This document shows positions 1-5,275 of a DNA stretch of 5,275 nt, one piece after another. Every line of letters begins with the position of its first letter. Within the stretch, counting starts at the first letter, position 1. The translations under genes and the position numbers were made by a program. Location of the stretch: NCBI GenBank assembly GCA_937889645.1, contig CALBZE010000111.1, positions 1-5,275 of the forward strand, in the 5' to 3' direction. Source of the DNA: an uncultured bacterium (GTDB lineage: Bacteria; Gemmatimonadota; Gemmatimonadetes; Longimicrobiales; RSA9). The notes beneath the pieces are model-generated. The model had not been told where the DNA came from. It did not search any database and was given only the letters and a program-made list of their open reading frames with translations.

Positions 1-71
1 ACTGGCCCGATCGGGTCAGGGAGAAGTGCAAGACCGACAAGAGCCTCGCCATCGCCCACGGGCTGGACTGA
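1..71 (+). CDS. pglX: C-terminal end of a probable BREX methyltransferase PglX (partial)
   Basis: The window opens inside a reading frame that continues from the left edge (first full codon at 3) and stops at TGA 69-71. It encodes 22 residues beginning WPDRVREKCK and ending AIAHGLD. A tail of this kind, with a W-P-x-R-V-x-x-K-C-x-x-D-K-S-x-A-I-A-H-G pattern, resembles the extreme C-terminus of large BREX adenine-specific DNA methyltransferases as I remember them. The position directly before pglZ is where pglX sits in type 1 BREX operons. PglX would methylate host DNA so that the system can tell self from phage. No methyltransferase motif (such as NPPY) falls inside the window, so the identification rests on the short tail and on gene order. 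Another large BREX protein is possible but less likely. Confidence 0.6.
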   Translation, partial: WPDRVREKCKTDKSLAIAHGLD

Positions 72-73
72 TC

Positions 74-133
74 GGGGAGGACGGGCCAGAATGTGGCTGG
101 CCCGTGACGGTCGGCCACCCACGGATGCCGATT
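74..133 (+). promoter_or_regulatory. Two adjacent hairpins in the pglX-pglZ spacer
   Basis: The first is a perfect 9-bp inverted repeat, ACGGGCCAG (81-89) and CTGGCCCGT (97-105), with a 7-nt loop. The second is weaker: TCGGC (111-115) pairs with GCCGA (127-131), and two G-U pairs can extend it to 109-133. An SD-like GGGGAGG lies at 74-80, immediately before the first stem. No T run follows the first stem, so it does not look like a standard intrinsic terminator. It could be a processing or stability element, an attenuator, or a structure affecting pglZ translation. The first repeat is certain from the sequence. The second stem and any role are inference. Confidence 0.55.
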
Positions 134-140
134 CGCTGAA

Positions 141-2681
141 ATGGGACCGATTTCGCAGTACCTGAGGAACAAGCTCGCGACGGAGCTCCGCGCCCATCAG
201 GTCGTCGTCTGGTACGACGCTGCAGGGGCGTTCGAGTCGTTCGTGCGGTCGCTCCAGATCCCGAGGACCCGTATCCTGACGTACGAGGGGAGCTACTTCG
301 GTCTCCGGCGCGATGCCGAAGACCTTCTCGCCTCGTTACGTGACGGGAAGCCGGCGAGCGAGCAGCTCCTCCTCTACATCCCCCGCGCGCCGCTGGATCC
401 GAAGAAGAACATCCTCCTCCCGGTCGAGGTCGTGGGGACGGTCTTCTCCGACGGCCTCGACGCCGTGGCTCGGCAGGCGCTCGCGGACAAGGTCCCGCCC
501 GAGAAGATCGAGCAGTGGCTCTCGGTCGAGGGGATGACCCTCGAGCGGTTGGACGAGGTCGCGGCAGGTGAGGAAGACATCGGTCCGCTGACGACGGTCT
601 TCGGCCGTGTGGGACCGCAGGAGGTCGGCTACCTCTTCCTCCGCGACGAGAATTACCTGGAGGCGTTGAAAGAGCACAGGCTCCTTCCAGCGCTCAGGGA
701 GGTGCTCGAACGTACCTTCGGCGTGGCGATCGCGCCCGAACTGCGCTCGCCCGGGAAGGTCCGGGATGCGTTTGCGCAACGTGTGCTCCTTCACGAATTC
801 CTGTCCGACCTCGGAGAGCGGCCCCGAGAGCTCGCGCACCTGACCGTGCCGGAGCACCCCGCCCAGCTCGCGGCCTGTCGGAACCTCGCCACGCGTTTGC
901 GGGAATCGAAGGCCCTCGAGACAGAGTACCGCGAGTGGGCCCGTGCGGCGGAGAGCCTCTTCGGACTCCGTGAGATCGACTACGCGCCCGAGCGGCTCGG
1001 CGCGTTCGACACGTTCGAGTTCCAGGCGGAGGCCGCACTCGACCACGCTCGTCACCTCGCGACGAGTGGCCATTGGGAGGAGGCTCGCGAATGGGTCGCG
1101 CAGCGGAGCCGATCCTTCTGGGTCTCGACCGACGAGAGATTCAAATCTCGTTGGCAGGTCTTGTCCCTGGCCATCGAGTTACGCCTCACCGCGGAACGGG
1201 CGATCGCCGCCATCCCCGGGAAGCATGCGACGGTCCGCGAGTGGCTGGAATGGTATGCCGGGCCGGGTGAAGAGGCAGGGTGGCGCGTCGACCGGCTGCT
1301 TCGCTCGCTCGACGCGCTGAGCGGGAAGCTGATCGATCATCGGCCGCTCGAGGAGGTCGTCCTGCTCGCCCGAGACCGGGGGCAGCAGGCCGAACAGCTC
1401 ATCGCCGAGCGTTTCTGGGACCGGGCAAGTGCAGCGCCGAACGAGCTCGCCGACGTTCCGCTCCAGACCGATATCTTCCACACCGCCGTGGCGCCCTTCC
1501 TCCGCCGCCCGGATGGGACCGGACACCGAGTCGTTTTTGTCCTCGCCGACGCGCTCCGCTACGAGATGGCCCAGGAGTTGGCCGAGCTCCTCGCGACGTC
1601 GGGGGAGGTGGAGTTGTCGTACGCCTGCGCGACTCCGCCGACGCTTACGAAAATCGGGATGGCGGCTTTGGTGCCAGGCGCCGAGAAGGGGATCCAGTTG
1701 GTCGTTCGCTCTGGTTCCCTCGTGGCCCGGATCGACGGGATGGACCTCCCCACGATCGAGCAACGCCGCAAGAAGTTCGAATCGACGTTCGGCGCCCGTA
1801 TCGTCGACATCACACTTGATTTCTGTCTCTCGAAGAACGCCTCACAACTCGAGAGGAAGATCGGGAACGCGGACCTCGTCGTGTTACGGTCTCAGGAGCT
1901 CGATGCCATCGGCGAGCTGGACAACTTCCGCCAGGCGCGGATGAGCATGGGGCAGGTGATCCCCGATCTCCAGATGGCGATCGCGCGGCTGACGAACCTC
2001 GGATTCTCGCTCTTCGTCATCACCGCCGATCACGGCTTCCTCCTGCGCGACGACATCGACGAGGCAATGAAGCTGGATCTGCCGCAAGGCGAGATCGTGG
2101 AGGCCCACCGCCGGTGTGTCGTCGGGAGGCATCTTGGTAGGGGCCCGAATCACGCTGTTTTCCGGGCGGCCGACCTGGGGCTCCAGGGTGATCTCGAACT
2201 TGCATTCCCGCGCGGCATCAACGTATTCCGTGCCCCCGGCAATACGATGTATCATCACGGCGGCCTCTCGCCGCAGGAGCTCGTTGTCCCTCTCCTGCGC
2301 TACACCCCGGCCGTGCGTGGGGCCGAAGCGGGTAGGCCTACGGTGACACTCGAGTTGAAAGGTGGTTCCAAGGTCACGAACACCATTTTCCAGGTCCAGC
2401 TGAGTGTCGACGGAGACCTTTTCGGCCAGGACTCGCCACCGCGACGCTACCGTGTGACCGCGGTGAAGGACGACCAGGTTATCGGGAGTACGATCCAGGC
2501 CACCGAAGGCTTCGTCGAGGCCGGCGGCGAGGTCGAGCTCCCGGCCGGTGGGTCGAGCGTCCTCATCATCTACCTCGCGGCAGAACCGACGGGGACTGGC
2601 GAGTTCGAATTGGTGGTCGCCGATGTCGATGCGGGCGAGACGATCCTGCGGAGGAAAGTGAAGTATGACCTCGCATTCTGA
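141..2681 (+). CDS. pglZ: BREX phosphatase-superfamily protein PglZ
   Basis: This is an intact 846-residue PglZ, close to the usual 800-900 residues of the family. PglZ is a core BREX protein of the alkaline phosphatase superfamily. In studied type 1 systems it is needed for both PglX-dependent methylation and phage exclusion, and some homologues are reported to have metal-dependent nuclease activity. The N-terminal region contains the family-like VVWYD at residues 22-26. The PglZ domain covers roughly residues 460-720. It holds LADALRYE with D470 as a likely metal ligand, TPPTLT at 498-503 with T501 or T503 as the candidate nucleophile, D578 in DLVVLRSQELD, ADHGF with D630 and H631, and YHHGGLSPQE with H705 and H706. 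The last ~110 residues look beta-rich. ATG 141 is the first possible start after the in-frame stop at 105-107, and family-like sequence begins at residue 4. There is no ribosome binding site just before it. The 3' end overlaps brxL by 17 nt. Catalytic roles are assigned by motif only. Confidence 0.95.
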   Translation: MGPISQYLRNKLATELRAHQVVVWYDAAGAFESFVRSLQIPRTRILTYEGSYFGLRRDAEDLLASLRDGKPASEQLLLYIPRAPLDPKKNILLPVEVVGTVFSDGLDAVARQALADKVPPEKIEQWLSVEGMTLERLDEVAAGEEDIGPLTTVFGRVGPQEVGYLFLRDENYLEALKEHRLLPALREVLERTFGVAIAPELRSPGKVRDAFAQRVLLHEFLSDLGERPRELAHLTVPEHPAQLAACRNLATRLRESKALETEYREWARAAESLFGLREIDYAPERLGAFDTFEFQAEAALDHARHLATSGHWEEAREWVAQRSRSFWVSTDERFKSRWQVLSLAIELRLTAERAIAAIPGKHATVREWLEWYAGPGEEAGWRVDRLLRSLDALSGKLIDHRPLEEVVLLARDRGQQAEQLIAERFWDRASAAPNELADVPLQTDIFHTAVAPFLRRPDGTGHRVVFVLADALRYEMAQELAELLATSGEVELSYACATPPTLTKIGMAALVPGAEKGIQLVVRSGSLVARIDGMDLPTIEQRRKKFESTFGARIVDITLDFCLSKNASQLERKIGNADLVVLRSQELDAIGELDNFRQARMSMGQVIPDLQMAIARLTNLGFSLFVITADHGFLLRDDIDEAMKLDLPQGEIVEAHRRCVVGRHLGRGPNHAVFRAADLGLQGDLELAFPRGINVFRAPGNTMYHHGGLSPQELVVPLLRYTPAVRGAEAGRPTVTLELKGGSKVTNTIFQVQLSVDGDLFGQDSPPRRYRVTAVKDDQVIGSTIQATEGFVEAGGEVELPAGGSSVLIIYLAAEPTGTGEFELVVADVDAGETILRRKVKYDLAF
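2650..2655 (+). promoter_or_regulatory. Ribosome binding site of brxL inside pglZ
   Basis: GGAGGA lies 9 nt before the ATG at 2665 and fixes that start. It sits within the last codons of pglZ, so ribosomes finishing PglZ at 2681 are next to the brxL start. This suggests translational coupling of the two proteins in one transcript. Confidence 0.85.
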
Positions 2682-4725
2682 ACACGCTTTGGCCGTGCGG
2701 GACCCGCTTGACATCAAGGTCAACGAGGTCTTCGCCGGCAAGGTCGTCCGTAAAGATCTGGTCCGGAAGGTAAAGGTCGGCGCGAATGTGCCGGTCTTCG
2801 TCCTCGAATACCTCCTCGGTAAGTACTGCGCCTCGGACGACGAGCAGACGATCCAGCTCGGCCTCCAAGCGGTGGAGAAGACACTCCGGGAGAATTACGT
2901 TCGCCCGGACGAGGCGAACCGTGCACAATCGCTGGTGCGTGAGAAGGGGAGCCACCGCTTCATCGACAAGATCAAGGTCAAGTATCACTCCAGCGACGAC
3001 AAGTACTGGGCCGAGCTGACCAACTTCGGGCACGCGTACGTGCACGTCCCCGAATCGTACGTCACGGTCTACGACCGGCTCCTCCTGGGCGGGATCTGGG
3101 CCCAGGTCGAGATCCGGCACATGTACGACGAATCGGCGTCGGGGAAGAAGAGCCCGTTCTGGATCGACGAGATCAAGCCGATCCAGCTCGCGAGCTTTTC
3201 CTTCGACGAATACCTCGAGGGGCGAGCCCAATTCACGACGGACGAATGGCTAGATCTCCTCGTCCGCAGCATCGGGCTCGAGCCGAGTCAGTTCAGCCGG
3301 CGCCTCAAGCTCCTCCTCCTGGCGCGGCTGATCCCGATGTGCGAACGGAATTACAACTTCGTCGAGCTCGGCCCCCGTGGGACCGGCAAGTCGTATGTCT
3401 ATCAGGAGATCTCGCCCTACACGATCCTCCTCACCGGCGGTACCACCGTCGCGCGGTTGTTCTACAACATCAACCGCCGTGAAGTCGGGCTGGTCGGGAA
3501 GTGGGATGCGGTCGGTTTCGACGAGGTTGCCGACCTCGACAAGATGGACAAAGAGGTCGTGACCACCCTCAAGACGTACTGCGAGTCCGGCCGCTTCGCC
3601 CGTGATCGGGAGACGCTCGAGGGCCACGCCTCGATCGCCCTGTTCGGCAATATCAACCAGCCGGTCGATGTCCTGACGCGCACGTCGCACCTCTTCATGC
3701 CCATGCCGTCGACGATCCGCGACGACCTCGCCTTCCTCGACCGCATGCACTTCTATCTCCCGGGGTGGGAGATGCCGAAGATGCGGAACGACCTGCTGAC
3801 GGACCGTTACGGCTTCGTCGTCGACTACCTCGCGGAAGCGCTACGGTACCTGCGGCAGGCGAATTACACTGAACGCGTCGACCGCTACTTCGATTTCGGC
3901 AGCCATCTGAACACTCGTGACGTCAAGGCCGTCCGGAAGACGATCTCGGGGTACCTGAAGCTCCTCCACCCCTCGGGCGAGTGCACCAAGGAGGAGATGC
4001 AGGAGTATTTGGCGATCGCTCTGGAAGCCAGGCGCCGCGTGAAGGAGCAACTCAAGAAGATGGGCGGGTTCGAGTACGCCCAGACCAGTTTCTCCTTCGT
4101 CGATCTCGAGACCCGCGAGGAAACCTTCGTCGGTGTTCCCGAAGAGGGCGGGCGCGGCCTCATCTCGACCGATCCGCTCGCACCGGGATCGGTCTACGCC
4201 TGCGCTGTCTCGCCCAACGGTCGAGTCTGCCTCTACCGCATCGAGGTCGGCACATCGGCCGGAACCGGCAAACTTTCCATGAGCGGCGGCGCGAGCACCG
4301 AGATGCGCGAGTCGATCAAGCGCGCCTTCGACTACATCAAGGCCCACAAAGTCGAACTCGGCGTCGGGCCGATGATCGACAACTCCGACTTCCACGTCGA
4401 GGTCGTCGACCTCCTCAACCGCAAGGACGCCGGCGAGATCGGGGTCGCCTTCTTCGTCGCGATGTACTCGGCGCTCCAGAAGAAGCCCGCCCAACCCGGG
4501 CTAGTCATCCTCGGCGACATGAGCATCCACGGCAACCCCAAGCCCGTACACACCCTGACCGAGCCGCTCCAGCTCGCCAAGGACAACGGCGCGCGTCGCG
4601 CACTCATCCCGATCGAGAACAAGCGCCACTTCCTGGAGGTGGACCCCGATATCATGGAGCACGTGGATCCGATCTTCTATTCGGATCCGATCATGGCGGC
4701 GAGGAAGGGGTTGGGGGTGGCGTAG
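2665..4725 (+). CDS. brxL: BREX AAA+ ATPase with Lon-like C-terminal domain, BrxL
   Basis: This is an intact 686-residue BrxL, the usual size for the family. BrxL is the DNA-binding AAA+ component of type 1 and type 4 BREX. In studied type 1 systems it is needed for phage exclusion but not for host methylation. The N-terminal region has the characteristic GANVPVFVLEYLLGKYC at residues 39-55. The AAA+ core shows Walker A GPRGTGKS at 236-243 (K242), Walker B VGFDE at 283-287 (D286, E287), a sensor-1-like N329 in LFGNIN, and R360 as a possible arginine finger in FLDRMHF. The Lon-like domain spans about 500-686. By-eye alignment to Lon places E591 (in KDAGEIG) at the usual catalytic serine and T632 (in HTLTEP) at the catalytic lysine, so neither catalytic residue is present. 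It is probably an ATP-driven DNA-acting machine and not a Lon-type protease. The start follows a strong ribosome binding site and overlaps the end of pglZ. No frameshift is seen. Confidence 0.95.
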   Translation: MTSHSEHALAVRDPLDIKVNEVFAGKVVRKDLVRKVKVGANVPVFVLEYLLGKYCASDDEQTIQLGLQAVEKTLRENYVRPDEANRAQSLVREKGSHRFIDKIKVKYHSSDDKYWAELTNFGHAYVHVPESYVTVYDRLLLGGIWAQVEIRHMYDESASGKKSPFWIDEIKPIQLASFSFDEYLEGRAQFTTDEWLDLLVRSIGLEPSQFSRRLKLLLLARLIPMCERNYNFVELGPRGTGKSYVYQEISPYTILLTGGTTVARLFYNINRREVGLVGKWDAVGFDEVADLDKMDKEVVTTLKTYCESGRFARDRETLEGHASIALFGNINQPVDVLTRTSHLFMPMPSTIRDDLAFLDRMHFYLPGWEMPKMRNDLLTDRYGFVVDYLAEALRYLRQANYTERVDRYFDFGSHLNTRDVKAVRKTISGYLKLLHPSGECTKEEMQEYLAIALEARRRVKEQLKKMGGFEYAQTSFSFVDLETREETFVGVPEEGGRGLISTDPLAPGSVYACAVSPNGRVCLYRIEVGTSAGTGKLSMSGGASTEMRESIKRAFDYIKAHKVELGVGPMIDNSDFHVEVVDLLNRKDAGEIGVAFFVAMYSALQKKPAQPGLVILGDMSIHGNPKPVHTLTEPLQLAKDNGARRALIPIENKRHFLEVDPDIMEHVDPIFYSDPIMAARKGLGVA

Positions 4726-4839
4726 GTCAAGCCCATGCACTGCCAGGACGCCGGGAGACGCTATCAGGTGACTCTCCGACTGAGTAGGAACTGGGAACAG
4801 CCTTTGCGGGCAGGCAGGGGGGGGGCTGTCTTGTGCCTC
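4726..4839. other. Non-coding gap between brxL and the XRE regulator gene
   Basis: I find no convincing gene here. The stretch holds a homopolymeric G run near its right end and an imperfect inverted repeat, ACAGCC (4797-4802) with GGCTGT (4824-4829). The repeat has a long 21-nt loop and no following T run, so I cannot name a convincing terminator for the BREX operon. Read-through into the next gene remains possible. Confidence 0.6.
4817..4825 (+). repeat. Homopolymeric G9 tract
   Basis: Nine consecutive G residues lie 14 nt upstream of the putative -35 box of the XRE gene. They follow a GGG at 4808-4810 and a GG at 4813-4814, so the + strand here is G-rich enough that a G-quadruplex is conceivable. 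Runs of this length are prone to slipped-strand length changes, and also to sequencing error. Confidence 0.9.
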
Positions 4840-4868
4840 TTGACTGCTTTTGTACGTCAGCTTACATT
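4840..4868 (+). promoter_or_regulatory. Sigma70-type promoter of the XRE regulator gene
   Basis: TTGACT (4840-4845) matches 5 of 6 bases of the -35 consensus. TACATT (4863-4868) matches 4 of 6 bases of the -10 consensus, including the key first, second and last positions. The spacer is exactly 17 bp. Transcription would start near 4874-4876, only 2-4 nt before the ATG at 4878, which implies a leaderless or nearly leaderless mRNA. The prediction is from sequence alone. Confidence 0.65.
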
Positions 4869-4871
4869 AGC
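4852..4871 (+). promoter_or_regulatory. Candidate operator: tandem 10-bp direct repeat over the promoter
   Basis: GTACGTCAGC (4852-4861) is followed without a gap by TTACATTAGC (4862-4871). They match at 7 of 10 positions (pattern xTACxTxAGC), one helical turn apart. The next 10 bp (4872-4881) match the second copy at 5 of 10. The same stretch also contains TGTA-N8-TACA (4851-4866). It lies over the spacer and -10 box, where a repressor would block RNA polymerase. Autorepression by the adjacent helix-turn-helix protein is the simplest inference. Confidence 0.4.
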
Positions 4872-4877
4872 GGACAT

Positions 4878-5225
4878 ATGAAGACCCTCGGTGAGCGAAT
4901 TCGAGAGCTCCGTGAGGCGAAAGACATGTCATTGCGGGAGCTTGCGCAAGTGCTTGGAGTGTCTGCGGCATTCATGTCGGACGTGGAACTAGGCCGACGG
5001 TACCCGTCGGATGCCATTTTGGAAAGAATCGCTAAGCAGCTTGGTACCACGAAGGACGAACTTGCAACGTACGACACGCGTCCGCCGATCAGTGAAATCA
5101 AGCGGCGGGCCTCCGCAGATCCGGTCTTCGGTGTTGCCCTGCGGCGCATGATCGATAGCGACGTGGACCCGGAAGAGTTCTTGAGGTGGCTGGACGAGCA
5201 GGAGGCCAGGAAGGAGAAATTGTAG
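4878..5225 (+). CDS. XRE family (Cro/CI-type) helix-turn-helix transcriptional regulator
   Basis: This encodes a 115-residue DNA-binding regulator. An HTH_3/XRE domain covers about residues 4-61. It includes SLRELAQVLG (18-27) as the positioning helix and SAAFMSDVELG (29-39) as the likely DNA-recognition helix, followed by the family-typical GRRYPSDAILERIAKQLG. The remaining ~50 residues are charged and probably helical, perhaps for dimerisation or partner binding. I chose ATG 4878 over an in-frame GTG at 4833. Family-like sequence begins at MKTLGERIRELRE, and the 15-residue extension would be encoded by the promoter itself. No strong ribosome binding site precedes the ATG, which fits a near-leaderless transcript. 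Hand counts give 33/60 and 32/60 GC for bases 4981-5040 and 5041-5100, against 41/60 for 4441-4500 in brxL, so its origin may differ from that of BREX. XRE proteins of this size often sit before ImmA/IrrE-type metallopeptidase genes or in toxin-antitoxin pairs. Its target is unknown. Confidence 0.88.
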   Translation: MKTLGERIRELREAKDMSLRELAQVLGVSAAFMSDVELGRRYPSDAILERIAKQLGTTKDELATYDTRPPISEIKRRASADPVFGVALRRMIDSDVDPEEFLRWLDEQEARKEKL

Positions 5226-5269
5226 CGCCCCCGGTTCATTGGACAAGTCCCTGGCTTAATCAGGCGGCC

Positions 5270-5275
5270 AGGAGG
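5270..5275 (+). promoter_or_regulatory. Ribosome binding site of a gene starting beyond the window
   Basis: The window ends on a perfect AGGAGG, 45 nt after the XRE stop codon, with no start codon following inside the window. A + strand gene probably begins within about 15 nt past the edge and may be co-transcribed with the XRE gene. Confidence 0.5.

Noticed and set aside
6..15. Palindrome CCCGATCGGG
   Set aside because: It lies inside the coding tail of the upstream gene and is a common short palindrome in GC-rich DNA.
1884..2741. Long antisense open frame of 285 codons opposite pglZ, and similar long frames opposite brxL (for example 2566-3231 and 3841-4494)
   Set aside because: They mirror strongly coding + strand genes in high-GC DNA, where stop codons are rare in other frames. 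Their products are arginine- or acid-rich with no recognisable domain and no convincing ribosome binding sites.
4665..4692. Direct repeat GGATCCGATC at 4665-4674 and 4683-4692
   Set aside because: Both copies encode D-P-I in the conserved C-terminal end of BrxL, so the repeat is explained by the protein sequence and codon bias.
3981..4787. 268-codon + strand frame overlapping the 3' half of brxL
   Set aside because: Its predicted product is very rich in R, P and G, typical of a GC-rich shadow frame, and the brxL frame over the same bases is clearly conserved.
4797..4829. Possible intrinsic terminator after brxL (ACAGCC with GGCTGT)
   Set aside because: The stem has only 6 Watson-Crick pairs, the loop is about 21 nt and no T run follows.
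4833..4877. GTG start at 4833, adding 15 residues to the XRE regulator
   Set aside because: The added codons coincide with the -35/-10 promoter and operator-like repeat, and family-like sequence starts at the ATG at 4878.

Overview
This high-GC bacterial window carries the 3' end of a BREX (bacteriophage exclusion) phage-defence locus. All genes lie on the + strand. No gene is species-diagnostic, so the host stays unassigned beyond a GC-rich bacterium. The gene order, a methyltransferase-like C-terminal tail, then pglZ, then brxL, matches the end of a type 1 BREX operon (brxA-brxB-brxC-pglX-pglZ-brxL).

Layout: (1) 1-71 is the last 22 codons of an upstream gene, probably the PglX methyltransferase. 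(2) 72-140 is a short spacer with a perfect 9-bp hairpin and a weaker second hairpin just before pglZ. A good Shine-Dalgarno-like sequence lies before the hairpins and none lies next to the pglZ start. (3) 141-2681 is an intact pglZ of 846 aa. (4) 2665-4725 is an intact brxL of 686 aa, overlapping pglZ by 17 nt with a strong ribosome binding site inside the end of pglZ. (5) 4726-4877 is a non-coding gap with a nine-G run and a good sigma70-type promoter ending almost on the next start codon. (6) 4878-5225 is a small XRE/Cro-CI-type helix-turn-helix regulator of 115 aa, lower in GC than the BREX genes. (7) The window stops on a perfect AGGAGG, so another gene probably begins just outside it.

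How the genes work together: in characterised type 1 BREX systems PglX marks host DNA by adenine methylation, and PglZ, an alkaline-phosphatase-superfamily protein, is needed for both methylation and defence. BrxL, an AAA+ ATPase with a Lon-like C-terminal domain, is needed to block phage. The genes for BrxA, BrxB, BrxC and most of PglX would lie upstream. The downstream XRE gene has its own promoter and a different base composition. It may regulate itself and a following gene, and there is no direct evidence that it controls BREX.

The core system is known. The points worth a second look are the by-eye absence of both Lon catalytic residues in BrxL, the hairpin-separated pglZ leader, the tandem 10-bp repeat over a near-leaderless promoter, and the G9 tract.
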